A DNA stretch of 15,753 bases, from positions 1-15,753 of the forward strand of contig CATAWQ010000016.1 in NCBI GenBank assembly GCA_949500635.1, in the 5' to 3' direction. Position numbers and translations under genes: made by a program. The stretch comes from an uncultured Mycoplasmatota bacterium. Its GTDB lineage: Bacteria; Bacillota_I; Bacilli_A; Mycoplasmatales; Mycoplasmoidaceae. Positions 7,176-15,753 of the stretch are shown one piece after another. Numbering within the stretch: the stretch's first letter is position 1; each line of letters opens with the position of its first letter. The notes below the pieces were generated by a model. The model ran no database searches. It saw nothing but the letters and a program-made list of their open reading frames with translations, and had not been told where the DNA came from.

Positions 7176-7195
7176 TTTATAATTAAATTATATCT

Positions 7196-8308
7196 ATGCT
7201 TAAAATTAGTGATTCAATTTTAATTGTATATGCTACTGATGAGAAAGGTGTTGAGCAATTATATGTCTCATTATTTTCATTATTACTAAATAAACAATCT
7301 ACGACAACATATCATATTGTAATTTTGGAAAAATGTATTTCTGATAATTCAAAAAATAATATCAATAAAATAATAGCATTATTTAAAAATGTTACTATTT
7401 CCATAACAAATTGTATTGAATATGAAAAAAAATACAATATAGGAAATATCAATATGAATGAAGATCATTATATTAAATTAAAATGACCCTCTCCATCATA
7501 TTATCGGTTGTTAATTCCGATATTATTTTTTAATTATGAAAAAGCAATTTATTTAGATATTGATACATTAGTTCTTAGAGACTTAACTAGTCTATGAAAT
7601 GAAAAAAATATAGAACCAATCGGTGCTAGTGTTGAATATGCAATTGCTAGCTGAATTCAATGAATGAATGAAGATTTAAGAGCAAAAAAAGAATTTGATA
7701 GTAAGTGAATATACAAATATTTTAATGATGGCACAGACAACTATGATAAATATGTGAATTCTGGTATTTTACTTTTTAATATTAAAAAGTGAAAAGAGAT
7801 AGATTTTAATAAATTTATTGAGAACGCGAGTAAATTACAGATAAATGATCAAGATTTAATTAACTTATTTTTTAAAAAAAATATTCATATTTTGGATGAT
7901 GAATACAATTTACAATTGCATTTATGATCAGATGCAAATTTTAAGAAAATTTCTAAATGATATAATATTTCTGAAAATGAAAGAATGAATAAATTTAAAA
8001 ATGCTTACATCGTTCATTACACAATTAGAGCAAAACCGACTTGGATTTTAAATAGCACCACTTTTCATGTTCTCAAACAAATAGGATCTGTGAAAAAATT
8101 TTGTGATTTAATGGATAATTTTGAAGAACATTCATTAACATATGGTTATTATTTTGATACTCTTATGAGATATAATATCTCAAAATTATCTGAAGTATAT
8201 AACTATATAAAACGAGTTTCTCCTGAAACTAATTTAGTGGCAAAAATGTATGAGAAGTGATTTGAATACTCATTCAAACTTTTTGAACTTACTGGAATAA
8301 TTTCATAA
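7196..8308 (+). CDS. Family 8 glycosyltransferase
   Basis: A 370-residue protein with TGA Trp codons. It has a GT-A, family GT8 layout. It opens with ILIVYATDEKGVEQLYVSLFS, the usual nucleotide-sugar strand and helix. The metal-binding DxD is YLDIDTLV (Asp121, Asp123), followed by NSGILLFN (188-195) and NDQDLIN. The HxxGxxKPW-like motif is HYTIRAKPTW from His274. GT8 enzymes are retaining transferases that move glucose or galactose from UDP-sugars onto lipids, proteins or glycans. There is no signal peptide or obvious membrane segment, so it acts in the cytoplasm or at the inner membrane face. The acceptor is unknown; a surface glycolipid or lipoprotein is a reasonable guess. The gene is divergent from the R-M operon and stands alone between it and the atp genes. 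Confidence 0.88.
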
Positions 8309-8374
8309 ATTAGATATTTACTATTTTTTATAAAAATTTATAAAAAATTATTATTAACATTTATTCATTCAATG

Positions 8375-8400
8375 AAAAATCAGTTAAATTACTGTTTTTT
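8375..8400 (+). terminator. Weak terminator after the glycosyltransferase
   Basis: CAGT (8381-8384) and ACTG (8391-8394) form a short stem that can be extended by A5 upstream pairing with the T6 (8395-8400) downstream. An AT-only palindrome, TTTTTTATAAA/TTTATAAAAAA (8324-8334, 8337-8347), lies between it and the stop. Either could end the transcript. Confidence 0.4.
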
Positions 8401-8413
8401 ACAATAAATTGTT

Positions 8414-8494
8414 ATGTTCGAACTAATTTTAAGTCTAACTATGGACCTTTATATTACTGGAAAGTTTGCTATTGACTTTTTATTTATTAAATAG
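8414..8494 (+). other. Spacer before atpE with a 26-codon frame
   Basis: The 255 bases between the glycosyltransferase and atpE hold no standard gene. One short frame, ATG 8414 to TAG 8492-8494, encodes 26 mostly hydrophobic residues beginning MFELILSLTMDLYI. It has no SD and no match I can name. It could be chance or a vestige of a lost membrane-protein gene. Confidence 0.2.
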
Positions 8495-8529
8495 AATAAG
8501 GTTTATTATGTTTATTTTTCACTTAATAC

Positions 8530-8559
8530 TATAATAATAAATATTATTTAATTAGGAGA
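8530..8559 (+). promoter_or_regulatory. Candidate promoter -10 and SD of the atp operon
   Basis: TATAAT (8530-8535) lies 28 bases before ATG 8564, and the SD AGGAGA (8554-8559) is 4 bases from the ATG. A TTGACT at 8473-8478 would need a different -10. This is the only plausible start for the operon in the window, so transcription seems to begin at atpE. Confidence 0.45.
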
Positions 8560-8563
8560 AAAA

Positions 8564-8845
8564 ATGTCAGAAATAATTGAAGCTTTGAATGGTGTCTCAG
8601 CATTAGCAGCTGAACAGTCTGATAAATTAGGTGCTTTTATCGGTGCCGGTTTATCTATGTTAGGTGGTTTAGGTACTGGTATTGGACAAGGTTTTGCTGC
8701 AGGTAAGGCCTCTGAAGCAGTAGCTAGAAATCCAGAAGCAGAAGGTAAAATTCGTACAATGATGATTGTAGGTTGTGCTATTGCTGAAACCGCTGCTATT
8801 TATTCATTAATTATTGCAATTTTATTAATTTTTGTTGCTAAGTAA
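8564..8845 (+). CDS. atpE: ATP synthase subunit c
   Basis: A 93-residue proteolipid of two membrane helices joined by the polar loop ARNPEAE (54-60), forming the rotor ring of Fo. Helix 1 has the glycine ladder GGLGTGIGQG (33-42). Helix 2 carries the ion-binding Glu75 in GCAIAETAAIYS. Gln42, Glu75, Thr76 and Tyr80 match the positions of Gln32, Glu65, Ser66 and Tyr70 in the Na+-binding c-subunit of Ilyobacter tartaricus, suggesting sodium may be the coupling ion. The N-terminal roughly 20 residues are a hydrophilic extension. A strong SD and a spacer with promoter-like sequence precede it. It is the first gene of the operon here, in contrast to the usual atpI-atpB-atpE order. Confidence 0.97.
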   Translation: MSEIIEALNGVSALAAEQSDKLGAFIGAGLSMLGGLGTGIGQGFAAGKASEAVARNPEAEGKIRTMMIVGCAIAETAAIYSLIIAILLIFVAK

Positions 8846-8848
8846 ATT

Positions 8849-9463
8849 GTGAGTAATCAAGCATTAAAGAAAATATTAATCATTTTAGGTGGAACATTTA
8901 TTATTCTACCTATTTCTTTATGCTTAACAGGATGTGCTCCAATTGAAGCGGATGATGTTTTAAATGCTATCTTTCCGAATTTATGAGTATTTTTAGCACA
9001 TTTGTTTGCTACTTTAGTATTGCTTGCGTTATGTGTTTGATTGGTTTGAAAACCATCAAAAGAGACATTAAAAAAACGCAATGAATATATACAAGATCAG
9101 ATAAAACAAGCAGAAAATTCTAGAAAAGAAGCATTAAAAAAATTAGCTGAATCTGAAAAGGAAAAGATTAATGCTCGTGCACAAGCCCAAAATATTATTA
9201 ATGTTGCTAATAGTCAAGCTTATCAATTAAAAGAAAAGATTGAGTCTGAAGCACGTAATAACGCTAAGAAAATTACAGATGATGCTATTAATGATTCAAT
9301 CAGAATTAAAGATAACATTTATTCTAAAATGAATAAAGAGATTTTGGATATTGCTTTTAATGCATCAAGTTCTTTACTAAAGAAAAAAATTACAAAGGAA
9401 GATTCTGATGAATTTGTTAATGATTTTATCAAACAAGTTAAAGAAAATAAAGGAGATAAATAA
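8849..9463 (+). CDS. atpF: ATP synthase subunit b, lipoprotein form
   Basis: Starting at GTG 8849, 3 bases after the atpE stop, this gives 204 residues. The N-terminus is a lipoprotein signal peptide (KKILIILGG, hydrophobic core, then LTGC with Cys29). A second hydrophobic segment at about 43-62 (WVFLAHLFATLVLL) is the stator membrane anchor. A long charged helix rich in Lys, Glu and Ala follows (about 66-170), the peripheral stalk that holds F1 still. A lipid-modified b subunit has been described in Mycoplasma pneumoniae, so this is a known mollicute trait. The gene has no strong SD and probably depends on coupling to atpE. Its stop overlaps the atpH start by one base (TAATG). Confidence 0.93.
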
Positions 9464-10011
9464 TGAATATTAGTTTTATTTATTCTTATAGCTCTTTTTT
9501 ATTTGAAACCGCGAATAAAAAAAATAAAATAAATTTATATGCAAAGCAAGTTGCATTTCTTTTAAATATTATTCGTCAAACTGAACTTGTTTCTTTCTTA
9601 AGTAATTTGTCAATTGAAAAAGAGGTGCGTAAACAACAATTTAAATTAATGTTTAGTAAAAAACTAGACAAAATGTTAATTTACTTTGTTTGAACTATTA
9701 TCGATTTTAATCGTTCAAACTACTTAGAAAAAATTCTTCTGAGTTTCTTGTCTATCTACAATGATTGCTATGGAATTATTTTTTTTAATGTTTATTCTGT
9801 ATATCCATTATTAGAAAAACAATTAAATAAAATTAAAAAAGTCTTAGAACAAAAATATCATTCAAAAGTTATTTTACAAAATAAAATTGATCCTTCAATT
9901 ATTGGTGGTATTAAAGTGGAGTCTAAGAGATTATCTATTGATAATACTTTTAAAAAAAAATTAGATATTATCAAACAAAATTGTTTATCACCAATTGAAG
10001 AAAGGAGTTAA
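9463..10011 (+). CDS. atpH: ATP synthase subunit delta
   Basis: A 182-residue protein read through one TGA Trp codon (9691-9693). The N-terminal two thirds are helical (LYAKQVAFLLNIIRQTE, FLSNLSIEKE), as in the delta domain that caps the F1 alpha-beta head. The C-terminus has the family signature DPSIIGGIKVES followed by a short DNTFKKKL, matching the usual DPxLIGGxxxx...D.S...KL. Its length is normal for the family (about 180). It starts on the last base of the atpF stop and ends 3 bases before atpA. The SD of atpA (AAAGGAG) lies in its last codons. Confidence 0.92.
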
Positions 10012-10014
10012 TTT

Positions 10015-11613
10015 ATGAATAATAGCGATAAATTTTCAACAACAATAAAAGCTAGAATTAATAAATATTCTTCAAAAGCTACTTTTGAAGAAGAAGGTAA
10101 GGTCATCTCTGTTGGAGATGGTATTGCTTATGTTTCTGGTCTAACAAATTTAATGTTAAATGAGTTAGTGAGGTTTGAAAATGGGTCATACGGAATGGCT
10201 CTTAATCTTGAAACTGATTTTGTTGGTGTCATTATGTTAGGGGAATACAGAGACATTAAAGAAGATTCTCCGGTTAAAAGAACAAAGACAGTAGTCAGTG
10301 TTCCAGTAGGGGATTCGTTAATTGGTCGAATCATAAACCCCATCGGAGAACCAATTGATGGTAAGGGAAAAGTTTTTTCAAAGAAATTTGAGGTAATTGA
10401 AAAGATTGCCCCTGGTGTTATGTCAAGACAATCAGTTGATCAATCTTTATCAACCGGTATTTTATCAATTGATTCAATGTTTCCAATTGGACGTGGACAA
10501 CGTGAGTTAATTATTGGTGATAGACAAACAGGTAAAACAACTATTGCTTTAGACACTATTCTTAACCAAAAAGGTAAGAATGTATATTGTGTTTACGTTG
10601 CTATAGGTCAAAAAAACTCTTCAGTTGCTCAATTAGCAAGAACTTTAAGCGCACATGATGCTATGAAATACACAACAATTGTTTCAGCTACTGCATCTGA
10701 TTTACCAGCTCTTAAATATATTGCACCTTATACAGGTGTAACAATTGCTGAAGAATGAATGCATCAAGGTAAGGATGTATTGATTGTTTATGATGATTTA
10801 TCTAAGCATGCAGTAGCCTATAGAACAATTTCATTATTACTTAGACGTCCACCTGGTCGTGAGGCTTATCCAGGAGATGTGTTCTATTTACACTCACGTT
10901 TATTAGAACGTGCAGGAAGAATGAATAAAGAAAATGGTGGTGGTTCAATTACTGCATTACCAATTATTGAAACACAGGCGGGTGACATCTCAGCATATAT
11001 TCCTACAAATGTAATTTCAATTACTGATGGACAATTGTTTATGGAAACTTCTATGTTTAATGCCGGACAAAGACCAGCAATTAGCGCAGGATTATCTGTA
11101 TCACGTGTAGGTTCTGCTGCTCAAATTAAAGCAGTTAAACAAATGTCTGGTTCATTAAAACTTGAACTGGCACAGTATTCAGAATTAAATGCTTTCAGTC
11201 AATTTGGGAGTGATTTAGATGCTGAAACTAAACGTGTATTGGAACATGGTGCTAGAATCATGGAGATGATTAAGCAACCACAAAACCAACCATATGATCA
11301 AATAGATGAAGCAATTTTGTTGTTTGCTATTAAATATAGATTTATAAAATGAATTCCCGTTGAAAACATATCTCAATTTAAAAAAGATGTTATTAGTCAT
11401 TTTAAAAAAATGTCAATCAGAGCTACTCTTGAAAAGAATAAAGCGTTTGATGACGATTTGATTGAACAATTTAAGACTGAATTTAGTAACTTTTTAAAAA
11501 CATATATTACAAGTTTTAAAAATTATGATATTTATAAGTATGGTAAACCAACTGAATTGGATTACAAGTCTGTAAAAAATATTAATAAACCTTCTAAAAA
11601 GAAAACTAAATAA
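10015..11613 (+). CDS. atpA: ATP synthase subunit alpha
   Basis: A 532-residue protein (family about 500-520), read through TGA Trp codons at 10756 and 11350. The N-terminal beta-barrel has GKVISVGDGIAYVSGL. The nucleotide-binding domain has the P-loop GDRQTGKT at 168-175. Other alpha-specific stretches are LLLRRPPGREAYPGDVFYLH, LPIIETQAGDISAYIPTNVI and ISAGLSVSRVGSAAQIKAVK with the arginine finger Arg364. The subunit forms the non-catalytic sites of the F1 hexamer. ATG 10015 has a good SD 7 bases upstream. The C-terminal helical domain ends with a Lys-rich tail (PSKKKTK), slightly longer than in Escherichia coli. The stop lies 2 bases before atpG. Confidence 0.98.
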
Positions 11614-11615
11614 CA

Positions 11616-12506
11616 ATGCAAACATTAGAGTCAATTAAGAAGAGAATTAAATCTGTGAAGACTACTTCAAAGATTACAGGAGCAATGAAATTAATTGCTA
11701 CTGCTAACATTCATAAACAATCAAAAGAGTTCCGAACAATTGCTTCTTATTGTCGTGATTTTTATGAAATTATTAAACCACTTGCTAATGCAAGTAATTT
11801 TCTCTATAAGAAGGACACTAAAGTTAATGATGACAAAAGAACACTTTATGTTTTAGTTTCTTCCTCATTGGGTTTATGTGGTGCATTTAATATTAATGTG
11901 ACTAAGTTTGTTATTGAACATTTAAAACCTAATGATAAAGTTATTGTTATAGGTAAAAAAGGATATTCTTATTTAAAATCCCACGGATATGAAAATAAAA
12001 TTTTATGTTCTATTGAAGTATCAGATAAAAATTTAAATTATCTTGAAATTCTTCCATTGAGTGAGATAGTGATGGAATTGTTTATAACAAAAGAATTTAG
12101 TCATATAAAATTAGTTTATACAAAATTTTTAAACTCAATGACTTTTGACCCTGTTGAAATCAATGTATTACCTTTTGATGCAGACTTATTTAAAGATTAT
12201 GAATCAAAAGATAAACATATTACTGCTCTTGATTTAGTAAATGATAAAAAACAAGAAATTGAATATGAATCATCCAAGAAATCAATACTTGATGCAGTAA
12301 TGCCTTCTTATGTGGCAACATTAATTTTTGCTTCAATAGTAGAATCACGATTATGTGAAAGTGGTTCAAGAAGAAATGCTATGGACACAGCTACTAAGAA
12401 TGCAAAAGAATTGATAGACTCTCTATTGTTACAATACAATAGAGCAAGACAAGAAAAGATTACTCAAGAAATAAATGAAATTGTTGCAGGAGGCGCAAAT
12501 GAATAA
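11616..12506 (+). CDS. atpG: ATP synthase subunit gamma
   Basis: A 296-residue central shaft subunit. The N-terminal helix is typical (IKKRIKSVKTTSKITGAMKL). The middle domain has SSSLGLCGAFNINV, the counterpart of SDRGLCGGFN. The C-terminal helix has SRRNAMDTATKNAKELIDSL, then YNRARQEKITQEINEIVAGG, the strongest signature of the family. It couples rotation of the c-ring to catalysis in F1. The start lies 2 bases after atpA. No strong SD is visible, so translation is probably coupled. The end overlaps atpD by 8 bases (ATGAATAA). Confidence 0.96.
   Translation: MQTLESIKKRIKSVKTTSKITGAMKLIATANIHKQSKEFRTIASYCRDFYEIIKPLANASNFLYKKDTKVNDDKRTLYVLVSSSLGLCGAFNINVTKFVIEHLKPNDKVIVIGKKGYSYLKSHGYENKILCSIEVSDKNLNYLEILPLSEIVMELFITKEFSHIKLVYTKFLNSMTFDPVEINVLPFDADLFKDYESKDKHITALDLVNDKKQEIEYESSKKSILDAVMPSYVATLIFASIVESRLCESGSRRNAMDTATKNAKELIDSLLLQYNRARQEKITQEINEIVAGGANE
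12488..12493 (+). promoter_or_regulatory. Shine-Dalgarno site that sets the atpD start
   Basis: AGGAGG lies 5 bases before ATG 12499, inside the last codons of atpG. It decides between ATG 12499 and the in-frame upstream ATG 12475, which has no SD and would only add eight residues. Confidence 0.85.
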
Positions 12507-13944
12507 ACAAATGAAAATAACAAAAAATTCAAATAAACCAATTAAATTTGACTCTAAAAAAAATGGTCGAATTGTTGAAGTTTTAGGTTCAGTAGTTAAT
12601 GTTAGATTTGCACCTAACAATTTACCTAAAATTTATGATGCATTAATCGTAATGATTGAAAACGAAAAATTAGTTCTTGAAGTTTCTCAAGTAGCTGGTG
12701 ATGATGTAGTTAAATGCATTGCCATGGGATCAACTAATGGATTAAAAAGAGGTGATATTGTTGCTTCTACTGGTAGTCCAATTAAAGCTCCTGTAGGTAA
12801 AGGTGTATTGGGTAGGATGTTTAATGTAATCGGTGAACCAATAGACAACAAACCAATGCCAAAGAGCGAAATTTCATTTGACCCTATTCATCGTTTGCCT
12901 CCTTCTTTCGCGGAACAAGCAACAACAACTGAAATTTTAGAAACAGGTATTAAAGTAATTGATCTATTAATTCCATATGTTAAGGGTGGAAAAATTGGCT
13001 TATTTGGTGGTGCGGGTGTTGGTAAAACGGTACTTGTACAAGAGTTAATCAATAATATTGCTAAAGGTCATGGTGGTATCTCAGTATTTGCTGGTGTTGG
13101 TGAACGTACTCGTGAAGGTAATGACCTTTATTATGAAATGAAAAATGCAGAGGTTATTAATAAAACAGCATTGGTCTTTGGACAAATGAATGAACCTCCT
13201 GGTGCTAGAATGAGAGTTGCTTTAACAGCTCTTACAATGGCTGAATATTTTAGAGACAAACAAAAACAAGATGTTTTATTATTTATTGACAACATTTTTA
13301 GATTCACACAAGCTGGTAGTGAAGTATCTGCTTTGCTAGGTCGTATGCCATCTGCTGCTGGTTACCAACCAACACTTGATTATGAAATGGGGCAATTGCA
13401 GGAAAGAATTACTTCTACTAAAAATGGATCTATTACATCAATTCAAGCTGTATATGTACCAGCTGACGACTTAACAGATCCTGCACCAGCAACAACATTT
13501 ACTCATTTAGATGCTAAAACAGTATTAGATCGTAAAATTGCTGCTCTTGGAATTTATCCTGCTATTAATCCACTTGAATCAAATTCAAGATTATTAGATC
13601 CAAATATAGTTGGTATTGAACACTATAAAGTAGCACGTGCTGTTCAAGAAATTTTACAAAAATATGAAGAATTACAAGATATTATTGCTATTTTAGGTAT
13701 GGATGAACTTTCTGAAGATGATAAATTAATTGTTAATCGTGCAAGAAAAATTAGGAACTTCTTGTCACAACCATTCTTTGTTGGTGAAAAATTTACTGGA
13801 TATAAAGGTGCATATGTAAAAGTTACTGATACCATTAGAAGTTTTAAAGAAATTATTGATGGTAAGTGTGATAACATAAATGAACAATATTTTATGTTTG
13901 CTTCAACAATTGATGAAGTAAAAGCTAGAGCTGGCAAAAAATAA
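12499..13944 (+). CDS. atpD: ATP synthase subunit beta
   Basis: A 481-residue catalytic subunit. The P-loop GGAGVGKT is at 170-177, the catalytic glutamate region GVGERTREGNDLY has Glu202, and Walker B FIDNIFRF has Asp264. GRMPSAAGYQPTL and the C-terminal DELSEDD (402-408, counterpart of DELSEED) are also present. These are all active-site and coupling elements of an F1 beta subunit, so the enzyme should be active in ATP synthesis or hydrolysis. In mollicutes, which lack a respiratory chain, it is expected to hydrolyse glycolytic ATP to energise the membrane. A basic N-terminal extension of about 20 residues precedes the barrel. The start overlaps atpG by 8 bases and the stop overlaps atpC by one. 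Confidence 0.98.
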   Translation: MNKQMKITKNSNKPIKFDSKKNGRIVEVLGSVVNVRFAPNNLPKIYDALIVMIENEKLVLEVSQVAGDDVVKCIAMGSTNGLKRGDIVASTGSPIKAPVGKGVLGRMFNVIGEPIDNKPMPKSEISFDPIHRLPPSFAEQATTTEILETGIKVIDLLIPYVKGGKIGLFGGAGVGKTVLVQELINNIAKGHGGISVFAGVGERTREGNDLYYEMKNAEVINKTALVFGQMNEPPGARMRVALTALTMAEYFRDKQKQDVLLFIDNIFRFTQAGSEVSALLGRMPSAAGYQPTLDYEMGQLQERITSTKNGSITSIQAVYVPADDLTDPAPATTFTHLDAKTVLDRKIAALGIYPAINPLESNSRLLDPNIVGIEHYKVARAVQEILQKYEELQDIIAILGMDELSEDDKLIVNRARKIRNFLSQPFFVGEKFTGYKGAYVKVTDTIRSFKEIIDGKCDNINEQYFMFASTIDEVKARAGKK

Positions 13945-14363
13945 TGGCATGCAGTAAATTCAAATTAAAAATTAATACTCCTGACGGTGTCTTCTTTGAA
14001 GATGATATTTTACAAATTGAAATAAAGACATTAACAGGTTATATTGGTATTTTAGCTAACCATGCCCCATTAATCGGTGCTATAGTTCCATCTGTTTGTT
14101 ATATTCGTGATATCAGAAACAACAGAGTCTCAGCTGTTATCAATGGTGGAATGTTTTACACTAATAATAATGAAATTAATATTATCACTGACTTCTTTGA
14201 TTTCTCAGATAAAGTTAATGAATCTGTTATTGCAAAAAGAGAAGAAAGAATTAAACAAGCTATTAACAATAAAACATTTTTAGGAGAACAATTTGTTGAA
14301 AAAATTCAAATTAAGTTGCAGAAAGAATTAAATACTCTTAGAAAGATTATTAAGAGATATTAA
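13944..14363 (+). CDS. atpC: ATP synthase subunit epsilon
   Basis: A 139-residue protein beginning on the last base of the atpD stop (TAATG). The N-terminal beta-sandwich has FKLKINTPDGVFFEDDI, then TLTGYIGILANHAPLIGAI, the conserved G-x-x-G-I-L-x-x-H-A-P motif, and INGGMFYTNNNEINIITDF. The C-terminal roughly 50 residues are a helical hairpin rich in Arg, Lys and Glu, the part that can inhibit F1. The length is normal. It is the last atp gene. No terminator follows in the 22 bases before the next gene. Confidence 0.95.
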   Translation: MACSKFKLKINTPDGVFFEDDILQIEIKTLTGYIGILANHAPLIGAIVPSVCYIRDIRNNRVSAVINGGMFYTNNNEINIITDFFDFSDKVNESVIAKREERIKQAINNKTFLGEQFVEKIQIKLQKELNTLRKIIKRY

Positions 14364-14370
14364 CATAATA

Positions 14371-14376
14371 TATAAT
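14371..14376 (+). promoter_or_regulatory. Candidate -10 for the gene after atpC
   Basis: TATAAT lies 9 bases before ATG 14386, inside an imperfect palindrome (TAACAT 14361-14366, ATGTTA 14375-14380). There is no SD. If used, it would give an almost leaderless mRNA; read-through from the atp operon is equally possible. Confidence 0.4.
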
Positions 14377-14385
14377 GTTAATGTT

Positions 14386-15672
14386 ATGAAGTACAAGAAA
14401 GTTGTTTTATCTAGTTTAGGATTAACTGCACCTTTGTTTTTAACTCCAATGATTGCAACAAATGTTAATACTTCAAATATTGTTTGTAGTTCAAATATTG
14501 ATTTTGCTACAGAAGCGGCTTTAACACCCCCATCTTTAAAAGATGATGATTTGATGAAAAATTATTTTGCTCCTATCTACTCAAACGGAGCAAAAGACTA
14601 TATTGATTCATCAATAGATGGTTTTAAAAAATATTTTCCTAAATTAGTTAAAAAGACTGACAGCGGCGAATTAGTTTCAATTAGCTTTAAGCAATTGTTT
14701 GTTTCAGATAAAATTGCCACACCAATTGCAAAGCAAGCAAATTCTGAAGTAGATGATCCTGTTTTAGAATATAATTCCGAAGCAAATGAGTGAGTTAATA
14801 AACTTTCCGCCATTGATAAGCTTGACTTAAGTTATTTATTTGACAAAGATGTATTCGGTAATTCAACCGAACAATTACTAGTTGCTGTTTTCTTAAATCC
14901 ATATTTATACATTGACAGCGATACAAATTATGAACCATCTTTTGCTAATGTTAATCAAATTAACTTAAATGGAAATGGTCTAATATCCATTCCAGAAAAT
15001 ACATTTTACAACATTATTAAAAACTCTAAAACATCTACTAAAAATATTAGTTTTGACTTAGACAACAATTATTTATCGTGTATTGCTCCATCACAATTTG
15101 TTAATGGATTATTACCTTCAGACAAATCTACATGAACCTTTAATATTGATTTAGATAACAACAAGTTAACTAGTAAAAATATTGTAGACATTACAAATGA
15201 ATTTAAAAATATTGGTTCATTTTCATTTGAAGCTAATGTAACCTCAAATTATTATTTCTTTACTCAACCAAACACTGAAAACGATTATTTCTTCTTAAAC
15301 TTTTTACAGAGAACATATAAGAGCTCTGAATTATGACCATCAATATTAACTAATAAAAATAAAGATGAAGTTGATAATGTAATTGTTAAATTAGCGACTG
15401 AAATTGATAAATTAAATTTATATAATAAGCCATTATTAAATGAATTAGATAAAATTAAGATTTCAGGAAATGATTTTACAGGTAAATTTAAAATTATTAT
15501 TAAATCTGAATTAGTTAATAACTTAAATAGAGATGCATCTGGCTACAGTGATTATGTTGAACAATGTCAATTAAATTCAATATTAATTCCATTAATCATA
15601 TTTATTATTACATTAGGTGTAGGATGTACTTTCATGTATAGTAGAATTCATAAAAATAAAAACTATAAGTAA
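14386..15672 (+). CDS. Membrane-anchored LRR surface protein of unknown function
   Basis: A 428-residue protein with TGA Trp codons. The N-terminus is a signal peptide or membrane anchor (MKYKKVVLSSLGLTAPLFLT). A Cys in SNIVCSS at about 34 is not in a good lipobox, so lipidation is doubtful. The middle has two LRR-like units, VNQINLNGNGLISIPENTFYN and ISFDLDNNYLSCIAPSQF, then IDLDNNKLTSKNIVDI. Near the C-terminus LIPLIIFIITLGVGCTFMY is a single membrane helix followed by a short basic tail (RIHKNKNYK), so the bulk should lie outside the cell. I do not recognise a named family. It starts 22 bases after atpC in the same direction and may be partly cotranscribed with it. It has no visible relation to ATP synthesis. 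Confidence 0.78.
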
Positions 15673-15700
15673 AAAAAGAAAACCACAACTACTTGTGGTT
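15671..15700 (-). terminator. Terminator of a minus-strand gene beyond the right edge
   Basis: AACCACAA (15681-15688) and TTGTGGTT (15693-15700) form an 8-bp stem with a 4-base loop. On the minus strand it is followed by TTCTTTTTTT (15680-15671), a proper U-tract. On the + strand only CTAAATT follows, so it serves an incoming minus-strand gene and overlaps the stop of the LRR protein gene. The last 50 bases of the window show no identifiable coding sequence. Confidence 0.72.
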
Positions 15701-15753
15701 CTAAATTGAAATATAAAGTGCAACACTTAATATTTTTATAACACAAAAGATTT

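Noticed and set aside
8414..8494. The 26-codon frame as the start of atpB
   Set aside because: It is too short, lacks an SD, and shows none of the conserved subunit a helices; it is kept only as a low-confidence note.
8849..9463. Lipobox in subunit b as a sign of a fused or misannotated gene
   Set aside because: A lipoprotein b subunit is known in Mycoplasma pneumoniae, so it is a lineage trait and not an anomaly.
10015..11613. Apparent break of atpA into three frames
   Set aside because: The breaks are TGA codons at conserved Trp or permissive positions; with TGA as Trp the gene is continuous. The same holds for atpH, the protease, the glycosyltransferase and both R-M genes.
8564..14363. 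The atp cluster as an F1-like X0 ATPase linked to Ig-cleaving proteases
   Set aside because: It has genuine c, delta and epsilon subunits, canonical alpha and beta motifs and the usual order, so it is a standard F-type ATP synthase. Only atpB and atpI are missing.

Overview
The window is AT-rich, uses TGA as tryptophan throughout, and carries lipobox lipoproteins, BspA-like leucine-rich-repeat (LRR) surface proteins and a lipoprotein form of ATP synthase subunit b. This points to a mollicute (Mycoplasma/Malacoplasma/Ureaplasma type) using genetic code 4. The species cannot be fixed from the sequence. All genes below were read with TGA = Trp, and most look broken if TGA is read as stop.

Layout, left to right. 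The 3' end of tuf (EF-Tu) closes with a clear terminator. A 565-residue DUF31-type serine-protease lipoprotein follows (188-1885). After a 325-base spacer comes an LRR lipoprotein gene (2211-2842). A run of 17 A sits in its promoter, and a one-base shortfall in an A6 run of its signal-peptide codons puts it out of frame. Next is a chimera of the first 82 codons of leuS joined to a decayed LRR gene (2963-3551), then a small gene of unknown function (3766-4182).

On the minus strand, 6990 to 4172 holds an intact two-gene restriction-modification system. The first protein joins a PD-(D/E)XK-like nuclease region to an N6-adenine methyltransferase. The second is a two-TRD specificity subunit. The pair resembles BcgI-type (Type IIB) systems rather than classical Type I. 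Its leader holds a (GA)7 tract inside a 19-codon reading frame, a strong SD and a stem-loop with U6 placed between that SD and the start codon. A divergent family-8 glycosyltransferase (7196-8308) follows.

From 8564 to 14363 is the F-type ATP synthase operon atpE-F-H-A-G-D-C, tightly packed, often overlapping, and lacking atpB and atpI. Subunit c carries the ligand pattern of sodium-binding c-rings. A 428-residue membrane-anchored LRR protein starts 22 bases after atpC and ends at 15672, just before a terminator that serves the opposite strand.

Taken together, two conserved housekeeping blocks (tuf and atp) flank about 8 kb of accessory DNA. That DNA holds surface proteins, R-M genes and gene fragments, with several simple repeats at places where length change could switch expression.
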